64,000 nt of DNA from Sphingomonas trueperi (GTDB taxonomy: Bacteria > Pseudomonadota > Alphaproteobacteria > Sphingomonadales > Sphingomonadaceae). The stretch's first letter is position 1. Each line of letters begins with the position of its first letter. A program made the translations under genes and the position numbers. Of this stretch, positions 8,623-16,784 are shown piece after piece. A model generated the notes under the pieces. The model was given only the letters and a program-made list of their open reading frames with translations, was not told the DNA's origin and did not search any database. The stretch is from the NCBI RefSeq assembly GCF_011927635.1, contig NZ_JAATJB010000012.1, forward strand, positions 62,001 through 126,000, in the 5' to 3' direction.

Positions 8623-9264
8623 ATGGCTGAAGCCCCGCGACTGCTCGTGATCGAAACCGCCACTGCCGCCTGTTCGGTGGCCTTGCTGGCGGATGGAGCC
8701 GTTCTTGCCGAACGGCACGAACTGGTCGGCCGCGGCCATGCCGAGCGGCTGATCCCGATGATCGGCGAGCTGCCCGGCGGCGGCCGCGCCGATGCGATTC
8801 TGGTCGATGTCGGCCCCGGGAGCTTTACCGGGGTGCGCGTGGGCCTCGCCGCCGCGCGAGGCCTGGCGATCGGCTGGGGGGTGCCGGTACACGGCTATTC
8901 CTCGCTCGCCCTGATCGCCGCCGCCGGGTTCGCCGGCGACCCCGCGCTCGCCCGGCTGTCGGTGGTGCTCGAAGGCGGGCACGGCGAAGTCTTCGTCCAG
9001 CATTTCGCGACGCCGCTGGTCGACACCGCGCCGCTTGCCTCCCTGCCGCCCGAAGCTGCGCTTGCCGCGCTCGACGGCCGCGCCGCATTCGGCAGCGGCG
9101 TCCGGCGCCTCGCAGCACTGGCCGAGGGGCTGGACCTGCGCGAGGCGCTCCCCCGCGCCGCCGACGCGGTGCTGCTCCCGCCCGATTTCGCCTTGCTGCC
9201 GCCGCGCCCGCTCTATGGCCGCGGTCCCGACGCCAAGACGCTCGCCGAGCGGGGGCTCGCATGA
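8623..9264 (+). CDS. tsaB: tRNA threonylcarbamoyladenosine biosynthesis protein TsaB
   Basis: TsaB is the non-catalytic partner that bridges TsaD and TsaE in the complex making t6A37 on ANN-decoding tRNAs. The 213-residue protein has the ASKHA-like N-terminal LVIETATAACSVAL and the conserved GPGSFTGVRVGLAAARGLA helix near residues 65-83. It overlaps rimI by 4 bases, the usual tsaB-rimI pairing. Confidence 0.95.
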   Translation: MAEAPRLLVIETATAACSVALLADGAVLAERHELVGRGHAERLIPMIGELPGGGRADAILVDVGPGSFTGVRVGLAAARGLAIGWGVPVHGYSSLALIAAAGFAGDPALARLSVVLEGGHGEVFVQHFATPLVDTAPLASLPPEAALAALDGRAAFGSGVRRLAALAEGLDLREALPRAADAVLLPPDFALLPPRPLYGRGPDAKTLAERGLA

Positions 9265-9737
9265 GCGCCGCGCCCCAGCCGATCGAGCTGCGCGAGGGCG
9301 GGGTGCACGACCTGATCCCGGTTAACCGGATCATGCAGTCGGCCTTCGATCCCGAATTCGGCGAAGCCTGGACCCAGTCGCAATGCGTGGGGATGATGGC
9401 GCTTTCGGGCGTGTGGCTCGTCGTCGCGAGCATCGGCGGGCGCGACGTCGGCTTCGCGATGGCGCGGGCGATGCTCGACGAGGCCGAGCTGTTGTTGCTG
9501 GCGACCAGTCCCGGTGCGCGGGGACTTGGCGTGGGCGGAGCGTTGTTGCGCGCGGTGATCGCGGAGTCGCGCAATCGTGGGGCGACCAAGCTCCATCTCG
9601 AAGTCCGCGCAGGCAATGAAGCGATCCGCCTCTATCACCGCGAGGGTTTCGAGAAGATCGGCGAACGTCGTGGCTATTATCGCGGTACTAGTGGGCTGGC
9701 GCTCGATGCTCTCACTTTGGCACGTCCGCTTGCATAA
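9261..9737 (+). CDS. rimI: ribosomal-protein-alanine N-acetyltransferase RimI
   Basis: A 158-residue GNAT acetyltransferase with the acetyl-CoA binding motif A pattern ARGLGVGGALL around residues 84-94 and the downstream LEVRAGNEAIRLYHREGF stretch characteristic of RimI. RimI acetylates the N-terminus of ribosomal protein S18. It starts inside the tsaB stop (4-base overlap), and the tsaB-rimI linkage is widely conserved. Confidence 0.92.
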   Translation: MSAAPQPIELREGGVHDLIPVNRIMQSAFDPEFGEAWTQSQCVGMMALSGVWLVVASIGGRDVGFAMARAMLDEAELLLLATSPGARGLGVGGALLRAVIAESRNRGATKLHLEVRAGNEAIRLYHREGFEKIGERRGYYRGTSGLALDALTLARPLA

Positions 9738-9847
9738 AAATTACAACCATTGCGACGTTGATCTCTTGCCAATCACCAAGCTTCGCACGATAGGACGCTG
9801 CAGGCGACATCCAGAATAGTCGCCATGAACGGGTCGAAAGGAATATC

Positions 9848-10264
9848 ATGGAAGCTTCATCTGAAATTCAGGAAACCCTGATCGCGCTGACCGCCGATAT
9901 TGTCGCTGCGCATGTCAGCAACAACAGCGTCGCCGTGTCGGACCTGCCGCAGCTGATCCAGAACGTGCATGGCGCGCTCACCGGTCTCGGCACCGTGCAG
10001 CCGGAGCCGGAAGTGAAGCAGGAGCCGGCGGTTTCGGTGCGCGCTTCGGTGAAGCCCGACTACATCGTCTGCCTCGAGGACGGTAAGAAGCTGAAGATGC
10101 TCAAGCGTCACCTGATGACCCATTATCAGATGACCCCGGAACAGTATCGCGCCAAGTGGAACCTGCCGGCCGACTATCCGATGGTCGCTCCGAACTATGC
10201 CGAGCAGCGCCGCAGCCTGGCGAAGAAGATCGGCCTCGGCACCAAGCGTCGCAAGACCCGCTGA
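9848..10264 (+). CDS. mucR: Ros/MucR family transcriptional regulator
   Basis: MucR-type proteins are alphaproteobacterial DNA-binding regulators that silence AT-rich promoters and control surface polysaccharides, motility and cell cycle genes. The 138-residue protein has an N-terminal dimerisation/oligomerisation region and a zinc-finger DNA-binding region [19 protein letters not shown] near residues 77-95, followed by the family signature [21 protein letters not shown]. The second zinc ligand is Asp rather than Cys, as in classical MucR rather than Ros. A GAAAGGA site precedes the ATG. The upstream 110 bp is AT-rich relative to the rest of the window and may hold an autoregulatory site. Confidence 0.93.
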   Translation: MEASSEIQETLIALTADIVAAHVSNNSVAVSDLPQLIQNVHGALTGLGTVQPEPEVKQEPAVSVRASVKPDYIVCLEDGKKLKMLKRHLMTHYQMTPEQYRAKWNLPADYPMVAPNYAEQRRSLAKKIGLGTKRRKTR

Positions 10265-10291
10265 TCGCCATTCCCAGGATGGACTTCGAAG

Positions 10292-10325
10292 CGCCGGCCC
10301 GGGCCCCGTCCGCGGCCGGCGTTTT
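10292..10325 (+). terminator. rho-independent terminator after mucR
   Basis: An 8-bp perfect stem CGCCGGCC (10292-10299) / GGCCGGCG (10314-10321) is followed at once by TTTT (10322-10325). It lies 28 bp after the mucR stop and before the fur promoter region, so it probably insulates mucR from fur. Confidence 0.75.
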
Positions 10326-10397
10326 CGCATTCGCTCGATTAGGATGAGCGAGCCGCTTGCCCTTTTCCGATGACGTCAATGGCGCTACAGCGGTGTC

Positions 10398-10820
10398 ATG
10401 GTTCGCAAGATTGATCTCGAAGCGCTCTGCCACGAAAAGGGGCTGCGCATCACCGAACAGCGCAAGGTGATCGCGCGCGTGCTTTCCGACGCCGATGACC
10501 ATCCCGATGTGGAAAAGGTCTATGAGCGCGCTGCCGCGATCGATCCCGGCATCTCGATCGCCACCGTCTATCGCACGGTGCGGCTATTCGAGGAGGCGGG
10601 CATTCTCGACCGCCATGATTTCGGCGATGGTCGCGCGCGCTACGAGCCGGCGCCCGAGGCGCATCACGATCACCTGATCGACGTCGAGAGCGGCAAGGTG
10701 ATCGAGTTCGTCGATCCCGAGCTCGAGCTGCTGCAGAAGCAGATCGCCGAGCGGCTCGGTTTCCGCCTCGTCGACCACCGCATGGAACTCTACGGGGTTG
10801 CACTCGAGCGCAAGAACTGA
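10398..10820 (+). CDS. fur: Fur family transcriptional regulator
   Basis: A 140-residue Fur-family metal-responsive repressor. It has an N-terminal winged helix (ITEQRKVIARVL, SIATVYRTVRLFEEAGI) and the metal-binding HHDHLID motif near residues 92-98. The structural CxxC zinc pairs of E. coli Fur are absent, as is usual for alphaproteobacterial Fur/Mur. It probably controls iron (or manganese) genes; a plausible target in this window is the TonB siderophore receptor at the right end. Confidence 0.93.
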   Translation: MVRKIDLEALCHEKGLRITEQRKVIARVLSDADDHPDVEKVYERAAAIDPGISIATVYRTVRLFEEAGILDRHDFGDGRARYEPAPEAHHDHLIDVESGKVIEFVDPELELLQKQIAERLGFRLVDHRMELYGVALERKN

Positions 10821-11691
10821 GCGCGCCCGGCGCCGCCGCGAGGAAGCGACCCAGGGACTGCCGACCCGGCTGACCGGGGCGGAGCAGGTGCGCCTGTGGT
10901 TCCGCATCGCGCGGCTGGTGCTGGCGCTGCTGGTGCATGTGCCGCTCCACTATCTCTTCCGGCTGGTGCGGCTGCCCTCGCCCTGGCCGCGGCTGTTCCT
11001 GGGCAGCGCGGCCCGGATCGCCGGCGCCAAGGTGAAGCGCGTCGGCACGCCGCTCAAGCGCGACGTGTTCTACGTTTCCAACCATCTCAGCTGGATCGAC
11101 ATTCTGGCGCTCGGCGGGGCGAGCGGCACCGCGTTCGTCGCCAAGGCGGAGATCGGCGCCTCGCCGCTGGTCGGCTGGCTCGCGAGCCTCAATCGCACGG
11201 TATATGTGAAGCGCGAGAACCGGATGGGTGTGGCCGAGCAGATCAACCAGCTGCGCGAGGCGCTGGCGGAGACCTGGGCGGTCACCATCTTCCCCGAGGG
11301 CACGACGACCGACGGCAAGTCGCTGCTGCCGTTCAAGACGCCGATGCTGCGCGTGCTCGAGCCGCCGCCGCCGGGGGTGATGGTGCAGCCGGTGATGCTC
11401 GATTACGGCACGGCGGGCGAGGACATTGCCTGGATCGGCCAGGAGCGGGGCCTCAACAACGCCAAGCGCGTGCTGGCGCGCAAGCGGCGCTTCCGGCTGC
11501 GCGTGCATTTCCTCGAACCCTTCGACCCGCGCGACTTCCCCGGCCGCAAGGCGATCGCGGCGGAGAGCCGGCGGCGGATCGAGGCGGCGATGGTGCGCAC
11601 GCTGGGCCATCCGCTGCGACCGTTCCGCTTTGCCGAGGACCCGATCGGGTACAAGACGCTGGCGCAGGGTGCATCCGAACCTTCCGTATAA
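10798..11691 (+). CDS. plsC: 1-acyl-sn-glycerol-3-phosphate acyltransferase (PlsC family)
   Basis: A membrane-associated acyltransferase with the catalytic NHLSWID (HX4D) motif and the FPEGTTTDG motif about 75 residues later, both defining PlsC-like enzymes of phospholipid synthesis. A hydrophobic helix (LVLALLVHVPLHYLF) precedes the catalytic domain. The start is uncertain: the longest frame uses a TTG overlapping the end of fur by 23 bases, while a GTG at 10888 would give a shorter protein closer to usual family length. It is co-directional with fur and miaB. Confidence 0.85.
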   Translation: MHSSARTERARRRREEATQGLPTRLTGAEQVRLWFRIARLVLALLVHVPLHYLFRLVRLPSPWPRLFLGSAARIAGAKVKRVGTPLKRDVFYVSNHLSWIDILALGGASGTAFVAKAEIGASPLVGWLASLNRTVYVKRENRMGVAEQINQLREALAETWAVTIFPEGTTTDGKSLLPFKTPMLRVLEPPPPGVMVQPVMLDYGTAGEDIAWIGQERGLNNAKRVLARKRRFRLRVHFLEPFDPRDFPGRKAIAAESRRRIEAAMVRTLGHPLRPFRFAEDPIGYKTLAQGASEPSV

Positions 11692-11694
11692 ACC

Positions 11695-11720
11695 GTCATA
11701 CCGGCGCAAGCCGGGATGAC
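11695..11720. repeat. single-hairpin REP-like palindrome
   Basis: This 26-bp palindrome, GTCATaCCGGC-GCAA-GCCGGgATGAC, matches the end hairpins of the 94-bp elements at 6161 and 58447 but stands alone. It follows the acyltransferase stop by 3 bp and may act as a stem-loop at the 3' end of that transcript. Confidence 0.75.
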
Positions 11721-11799
11721 GGGTGGGGTGCGGGTGCCCTTCGCAAACAAGCGCAAGGCCTGTTTTCTGCCGTCATTTCCGCGTATAGGCGCGCCGATC

Positions 11800-13110
11800 A
11801 TGACCACCCCCAAGACCTATCACGTCAAGTCGTACGGCTGCCAGATGAACGTCTATGACGGCGAGCGCATGGGCGAGCTGATGGCCGCCCAGGGCCTTGT
11901 CGCCGCCGAGGCGGACCAGGCCGATCTCGTCGTCCTCAACACCTGCCATATCCGCGAGAAGGCGACCGAGAAGGTCTATTCGGAGATCGGCCGCTTGAAG
12001 CTGCGCGAGGCGGGCAAGCCGATGATCGCGGTGGCCGGCTGCGTCGCCCAGGCCGAGGGCGAGGAGATCGCCCGCCGCGCGAAGGTGGACGTGGTGGTAG
12101 GTCCCCAGGCCTATCACAATCTGCCGGAGCTGGTGGACAAGGCCGCCAAGGGCCAGCTCGGCCTCGACACCGACATGCCGATCGCCAGCAAGTTCGGCAA
12201 GCTGCCCGCGCGTCGCAAGGTGGGGGCGAGCGCGTTCCTCACCGTGCAGGAAGGCTGCGACAAGTTCTGCACTTATTGCGTGGTGCCCTATACCCGCGGC
12301 GCCGAAGTCAGCCGGCCCTATGCGGCGATCGTCGACGAGGCCAAGGCGCTGGTCGATGCCGGCGCGCGCGAGATCACGCTGCTCGGCCAGAACGTCAACG
12401 CCTGGGGGGACGACGACGGTCGCGGGCTGCACGACCTGATCGTGGCACTCGACCGGATCGAGGGGCTGGCGCGGATCCGCTACACCACCAGCCATCCCAA
12501 CGACATGGCCGAGGGGCTGATCGAGGCGCACGCCCATGTGGCCAAGCTGATGCCGTTCCTGCACCTGCCGGTGCAGGCGGGCAGCGACCGCATCCTCAAG
12601 GCGATGAACCGCAGCCACACGCGCGATTCCTACCTGCGCATCATCGAGCGCGTCCGTGCCGCGCGGCCGGACATCGCGCTGTCGGGCGACTTCATCGTCG
12701 CCTTCCCCGGCGAGACCGAGGCCGAGTTCGAAGAGACGCTGCAGCTGGTCGACGCGGTGCGCTATGCGCAGTGCTTCAGCTTCAAATACTCGCCGCGCCC
12801 GGGCACCCCGGCGGCCGACCTGGTCGACCAGTATCTGCCCGAAGCGGTGGCCGACGAGCGGCTCCAGCGGCTCCAGGCGGCGCTCGGCCGCCATTCGCAG
12901 GCGTTCAACGAGGCCAGCGTGGGCAAGCGCTGCGCGGTGCTGATCGAGCGGGTGGGGCGCCGCCCCGGGCAGATGATCGGCAAGTCGCCCTGGCTGCAGT
13001 CGGTCCATCTGGAGACGTCCGCCAGGATCGGGGACCTGATCGAGGTGGAGTTGGTCAGCGCCGGGCCCAATTCGCTCGCCGGTCGGGAACTGGCGCCAGT
13101 TTCCGCGTGA
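11800..13110 (+). CDS. miaB: tRNA-2-methylthio-N6-dimethylallyladenosine synthase MiaB
   Basis: MiaB is a radical-SAM methylthiotransferase that modifies i6A37 of tRNAs. The 436-residue protein has the N-terminal UPF0004 domain with cluster cysteines C14, C49 and C81, the radical-SAM CxxxCxxC at C153/C157/C160 (GCDKFCTYC), and a C-terminal TRAM domain. I use the ATG at 11800; earlier in-frame codons lie within the intergenic palindrome. It needs two 4Fe-4S clusters, linking it functionally to the suf genes upstream. Confidence 0.96.
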   Translation: MTTPKTYHVKSYGCQMNVYDGERMGELMAAQGLVAAEADQADLVVLNTCHIREKATEKVYSEIGRLKLREAGKPMIAVAGCVAQAEGEEIARRAKVDVVVGPQAYHNLPELVDKAAKGQLGLDTDMPIASKFGKLPARRKVGASAFLTVQEGCDKFCTYCVVPYTRGAEVSRPYAAIVDEAKALVDAGAREITLLGQNVNAWGDDDGRGLHDLIVALDRIEGLARIRYTTSHPNDMAEGLIEAHAHVAKLMPFLHLPVQAGSDRILKAMNRSHTRDSYLRIIERVRAARPDIALSGDFIVAFPGETEAEFEETLQLVDAVRYAQCFSFKYSPRPGTPAADLVDQYLPEAVADERLQRLQAALGRHSQAFNEASVGKRCAVLIERVGRRPGQMIGKSPWLQSVHLETSARIGDLIEVELVSAGPNSLAGRELAPVSA

Positions 13111-13200
13111 CTGGAGGCGCGCCGCGCGCATCGAAGCGCTCCGCCGCCAAGCGGCCGGTGAGCGTCGTCGGCGCGCTTTGGGAGGGACAGCCGTGCCCAT

Positions 13201-13872
13201 ACCGGCAACCGCGGCTCGCCGGTGACGACGGGCGAGGTCAACGCGCTGGAGCCGGTGCAGGCCTATGTGCAGCTCGACCTCGGCGCGGCGCTAGAGCATT
13301 TTCAAGTTGACCGTGTACGGTCAACGACTCGGAAAATGCGGCAAACAAACATCTAGAGCGTCTTCACCCATGGTGAAAACGCTCTAGGGCCCGGATCGAA
13401 GCTTCGGCTGCGGGCTGGCCGCTTCCTGCGCAACCTCGACTCGCTGCTGTCGAACGCGTCGGCGATCGATCGAGAAGGCGCGGCGCTGGTGCTGTGGGGC
13501 GGGCTGATCAGTTGCGCGCGGACGATCGGCCCTGCGCTTGTCGAGACGCGCTACCTCCATCTCGGCGAGCACGACACCCCTGGCCGTCCGACGCGCGATC
13601 GCTCGCTCGATACCGCCGCCATCCGCTTCGCGCGCGATCCGCTGCCGGCCAGGCTCGACTATGAAGTCGAAGCGATCGGCCAGACCGGGTCGCAATCGGT
13701 GAGCCTGGTGGCGGCGGCGGGGCGCCAGCCGGTGCGCGCCTGGTTCGTCCATGGGCGGGTGGGCTACCGGCTGAGCAAGGCGGTGCGGCTGGAGGCCGAT
13801 GCGGTACTGCTCGCCAAGGGGCGCTTCCTGCGCGATGCCCCGAACGCGCAGCCGGGGCGCTGGACCTGGTAG
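13201..13872 (+). pseudogene. decayed alginate-export-type outer membrane protein gene
   Basis: Frame 1 encodes pieces of an alginate-export/porin-like beta-barrel protein: NALEPVQAYVQLDLGAAL (13237-13293), then PGSKLRLRAGRFLRNLDS (13390-13443), DYEVEAIGQTG and ADAVLLAKGRFLRDAPNA, ending at TAG 13870-13872. A two-hairpin element (13291-13387) splits the first two pieces and brings an in-frame TAG at 13354-13356. There is no signal peptide or start, the barrel is too short, and the frame after the final TAG still reads family-like residues (GSLNLLMNLQPRPD). A TGG-TAG end in place of a Tyr codon suggests nonsense mutation. Family assignment is from remembered motifs, so moderate. Confidence 0.65.
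13291..13387. repeat. MITE-like two-hairpin element inside the pseudogene
   Basis: The element is bounded by CTAGAGC and GCTCTAG inverted ends. The left half holds nested palindromes GCATTTTC (13296-13303) / GAAAATGC (13332-13339) and GTTGACCG (13306-13313) / CGGTCAAC (13318-13325). The right half is a hairpin AGAGCGTcTTCACC (13355-13368) / GGTGAAaACGCTCT (13372-13385) with one C-A mismatch. Coding sense resumes in the same frame on either side, which marks it as an insertion into a former gene. Confidence 0.75.
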
Positions 13873-13945
13873 GGGTCGCTCAACCTGCTGATGAACCTGC
13901 AGCCGAGGCCGGACACGACATCGTCGCCCCGGCCCAGGCGGATTT

Positions 13946-14554
13946 TCAGGCCAGTGCCGCGCGACGCTTGCGGCGGGTGCGGATTGCGCCGCCTGCGATG
14001 CCGAAGCCGCCGATCAGCATGGCCCAGCTTGCCGGCTCCGGCACCGCACCACCGGTGGCGCCGGTCAGGCGGATACCGAGATTCTGCTCGCGCAGGCGGC
14101 GCCAGTCACCCTCGCTGCCATGGAGGTAGGCGACCAGCGGGTTGGACACGCCGCCCGGCATATAGCTGGTGCGATGTTCGTCGGCGGCCGAGAAGACGAC
14201 CCAGTAGGATCCCGCCTTCAGGTTCCACTTGAGCGAATCGGCACCCTGCCAGTCGACCAGGCCCCGGTTGACGAAGGTCGTGGAGAAGAGCTGCTTGGCG
14301 GGCACGAAATCGATTTCGCTGTAGATGCTGGCGGTGAGGCGCGCGCCTTCGTCACCGCCGATCCAGCCATAGATGCCGTCCACGGTCACGTCGTTCAGGA
14401 GCTCGAAATAGCCGGCGAGGCTGCGCGAGCCGGAGACATCCATCGCGCTGGCGGTGGTGGGGTTGCCTGCGCCCGTGTCGAGGATCGGCGCAGCCCGGGC
14501 GGCGCCGGTCATGGCGAGCATGGCGGCAGCGAACGCCGCTACAGCGAACTTCAT
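13946..14554 (-). CDS. PEP-CTERM sorting-domain protein (PEPxxWAM type)
   Basis: A 202-residue exported protein. It has an N-terminal signal peptide (MKFAVAAFAAAMLAMTGAARA) and a C-terminal PEP-CTERM tripartite signal: VPEPASWAM, a hydrophobic helix (LIGGFGIAGGAI) and an Arg-rich tail (RTRRKRR). Such signals are recognised by exosortases, which process proteins for surface or extracellular delivery along with exopolysaccharide. The middle domain is unassigned. No exosortase gene is in the window. It stands alone, convergent with the pseudogene. Confidence 0.85.
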   Translation of the reverse strand: MKFAVAAFAAAMLAMTGAARAAPILDTGAGNPTTASAMDVSGSRSLAGYFELLNDVTVDGIYGWIGGDEGARLTASIYSEIDFVPAKQLFSTTFVNRGLVDWQGADSLKWNLKAGSYWVVFSAADEHRTSYMPGGVSNPLVAYLHGSEGDWRRLREQNLGIRLTGATGGAVPEPASWAMLIGGFGIAGGAIRTRRKRRAALA

Positions 14555-15084
14555 CTTCTTTTCCTTTGCAACTAGACGTGGGGACGCTTGTACAAGCTGC
14601 GGGCATTGCGCTCGACGGCAGCGTTGGGGGAATGCGTCTCACCGGTGTGGGTGTGCGTCTCAGCGCTGTCCCACTTTGAGCGTTTCGTGCGAAAGCTATG
14701 CGAGCGACGAGCCGGCGTACAGCAGGAGCGCACATGCGAACGCGCCCCGAAGCAGATACTTCATGGAAGACCTTGGTTGTTACTGATGCGTGGCCGTGCA
14801 GATAGCGACGGCGTCGTGCATTTCCAACCCAAGGCTGGTTGCTGTCGTTCCCGTTTCGGCACGCGCGGGGCAGGGGAGGCGCCCGGGGGCGACGCGGCAG
14901 GGTGTCGCAACCGCGTCACATGCGCGCGGCATTGCACTGGCAACGCACACGCCCCCTGTGCAGCCGCGCCCGCGTCTGCCATCTTGTTCATCGACATGCG
15001 CCAAGGAACCTCCGCACGATGCCAAGGTTTGCCCCTCCGGGGCCGCGTGATCCCCGCGCCCCGCGCCAACACCGAAAGGACCGC
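14555..15084. other. 530-bp gene-free interval between divergent PEP-CTERM gene and phoH
   Basis: No credible coding frame is visible on either strand; the open frames present are short, lack ribosome binding sites and have no family motifs. Both divergent genes must draw promoters from here. A direct repeat TGCGTCTCA occurs at 14633-14641 and 14654-14662, exactly 21 bp apart (two helical turns), and could be a regulator site. The left third is less GC-rich than neighbouring genes. Confidence 0.6.
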
Positions 15085-16089
15085 ATGAGCCGCAAGCCTG
15101 TCCCCGCCCAGTCCGGCGACCGTTCCCGGGTAGAGGTGACCTTCGACAAGCCCCAGCTCCTGCCGCAGCTCTTCGGAGAGTTCGATTCCAACCTGCTGAT
15201 GCTCGAGGAGCGGCTGGGCGTGTACATCCACGCGCGCGGCCAGCGGGTCGTGATCGAAGGCGGCACCGAGGCCGTGGCGCATGCCCGCGAGGTGCTCCAG
15301 GAACTGCACAGCCGGGTGATCCGCGGCGAGGAAGTCGATGGCGGGCTGATCGACGCGGTGATTGCCATGTCAAGCGAACCGATGTTCACCGGCATCGTCC
15401 GCGCCGAGCCGACGAATGGCGGACCCAAGCCCTCGATTATGATCCGCACGCGCAAGAAGACGATCGTGCCGCGCTCGGTGACGCAGACGCATTACATGCG
15501 CGAGCTCGCCTCGAACGACCTGATATTCGCGCTCGGGCCGGCGGGTACCGGCAAGACCTATCTGGCGGTGGCGCAGGCCGTTGCGCAGCTGATCACCGGC
15601 AGCGTCCAGCGGCTGATCCTGTCGCGGCCCGCGGTGGAAGCGGGCGAGCGGCTGGGCTTCCTGCCGGGCGACATGAAGGAGAAGGTCGACCCCTATCTCC
15701 GCCCGATCTACGACGCGCTGTACGACTGCCTGCCGGCCGAGCAGGTGGAGCGGCGCATCGCTTCGGGCGAGATCGAGATCGCGCCGATCGCGTTCATGCG
15801 CGGCCGGACGCTTGCGGACGCGTTCGTCATCCTTGACGAGGCGCAGAACACCACGCCGATGCAGATGAAGATGTTCCTCACCCGCTTCGGCCAGAACAGC
15901 CGGATGGTGATCTGCGGCGACCCCAACCAGACCGACTTGCCCGGCGGGCCGAGCGCCTCCGGCCTCAACGACGCGGTCAACCGGCTGGAGGGCGTGGAAG
16001 GCATCTCGATGGTGCGCTTCGGCGTGGGCGACGTGGTGCGCCATCCGATCGTCGGCCGCATCGTCGCGGCCTATGAGGGGGAAGGTTGA
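15085..16089 (+). CDS. phoH: PhoH family ATPase
   Basis: A 334-residue PhoH-like P-loop protein, with an N-terminal KH-like RNA-binding region and the nucleotide-binding GPAGTGKT motif near residues 152-159, then ILDEAQNTTPMQMKMFLTR. PhoH proteins are linked to RNA metabolism and commonly precede ybeY. I start at the ATG at 15085, which has GAAAGGA at 15074-15080; the longer upstream frame is in gene-free DNA. It heads the operon phoH-vapB-vapC-ybeY-corC. Confidence 0.94.
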   Translation: MSRKPVPAQSGDRSRVEVTFDKPQLLPQLFGEFDSNLLMLEERLGVYIHARGQRVVIEGGTEAVAHAREVLQELHSRVIRGEEVDGGLIDAVIAMSSEPMFTGIVRAEPTNGGPKPSIMIRTRKKTIVPRSVTQTHYMRELASNDLIFALGPAGTGKTYLAVAQAVAQLITGSVQRLILSRPAVEAGERLGFLPGDMKEKVDPYLRPIYDALYDCLPAEQVERRIASGEIEIAPIAFMRGRTLADAFVILDEAQNTTPMQMKMFLTRFGQNSRMVICGDPNQTDLPGGPSASGLNDAVNRLEGVEGISMVRFGVGDVVRHPIVGRIVAAYEGEG

Positions 16090-16095
16090 AGGCGA

Positions 16096-16124
16096 GGATA
16101 TCCCGTCCTACATTCGGGATATCC
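16096..16124. promoter_or_regulatory. probable vapBC operator palindrome
   Basis: A perfect 10-bp inverted repeat, GGATATCCCG (16096-16105) and CGGGATATCC (16115-16124), with a 9-bp spacer. Each arm contains the self-complementary GGATATCC, and the two arm centres are 21 bp apart, so two dimers could bind the same DNA face. It lies 17 bp before the vapB GTG, where VapBC complexes classically autorepress. Confidence 0.75.
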
Positions 16125-16140
16125 CTATCGGAGACGCGGC

Positions 16141-16392
16141 GTGGCATCGCTCTACATCAAGGACCCGGACACCGCGGCGCTCGCCGCCGAGGTCGCGGTC
16201 GCGCTCGGCACCACCAAGACCGAGGCGGTGCGCGACAGCCTGTTGCGGCGCAAGGCGGAGCTCGAGGCCAAGGGCCGCGCGCAGGACGTGCTGCGCAAGC
16301 TCGACGCGCATCGCCGCGCCCACCCGCTCCCGCCGCCGACCGGGCTGCCCGCCGACAAGGCGTTTTTCGACGAGCTGTGGGGCGAGCCTTGA
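16141..16392 (+). CDS. vapB: VapB-type antitoxin (Rv0623-like)
   Basis: An 83-residue antitoxin. The N-terminal half (LYIKDPDTAALAAEVAVALG, then TTKTEAVRDSLLRR) fits the ribbon-helix-helix/Rv0623-type transcription factor family, and the C-terminal half, ending FFDELWGEP, would be the toxin-neutralising tail. It uses a GTG start just after a strong palindrome. Its stop overlaps the vapC TTG start (TTGA), the normal coupling for a toxin-antitoxin pair. Confidence 0.88.
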   Translation: MASLYIKDPDTAALAAEVAVALGTTKTEAVRDSLLRRKAELEAKGRAQDVLRKLDAHRRAHPLPPPTGLPADKAFFDELWGEP

Positions 16393-16784
16393 CGCTGTTT
16401 GTCGATGCATCGGCGATGGTCGCGATCATCGCCGAGGAACCCGAGCGCGATCGGCTGGTGGTCGAGGCGGTCGAGGGCGCGCCGGCGATCTGGTCGGCGA
16501 TGGCGGCCTGGGAAACCGTCGCCGCGCTCTCGCGTTCGCGCGAAATGGATATCAATGCGGCACGCCAGGAAGCGGCACTTTACGCCGATCAGCTCGGGCT
16601 GACGCTGGTGCCGATCGGCGCGCGTGAGCTGGACCTGGCGCTCGATGCCTATCAGCAGTTCGGCAAGGGGCGTCACCCCGCCGGACTCAACATGGGCGAT
16701 TGCTTCGCCTATGCCTGCGCCAAATCGCAGGATGCGCGTCTGCTCTGCAAGGGCGACGATTTCTCCAAGACGGACCTCGCCTGA
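16389..16784 (+). CDS. vapC: VapC-type PIN-domain toxin ribonuclease
   Basis: A 131-residue PIN-domain protein. The acidic active-site residues are in place: D6 (FVDASA), E42 (WETVAA), D104 (NMGDCFAYACA) and D123 near the C-terminus, so it looks catalytically intact. VapC toxins cut tRNA or rRNA when freed from VapB. It starts at TTG inside the vapB stop codon; the open frame further upstream belongs to the vapB region read out of frame. Its TGA overlaps the ybeY ATG (TGATG), so ybeY translation may depend on this gene being translated. Confidence 0.9.
   Translation: MTLFVDASAMVAIIAEEPERDRLVVEAVEGAPAIWSAMAAWETVAALSRSREMDINAARQEAALYADQLGLTLVPIGARELDLALDAYQQFGKGRHPAGLNMGDCFAYACAKSQDARLLCKGDDFSKTDLA

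Noticed and set aside
9738..9847. Possible small RNA in the AT-richer stretch before mucR
   Set aside because: No stable fold or terminator could be seen, so it is better treated as the mucR promoter region.
10001..10110. Asp in place of the second zinc cysteine in MucR considered unusual
   Set aside because: This CxxD pattern is known among classical MucR proteins, so it is a family trait rather than a defect.
10101..10502. Minus-strand frame crossing mucR end and fur start
   Set aside because: Crosses a clear terminator and two certain genes; no motif.
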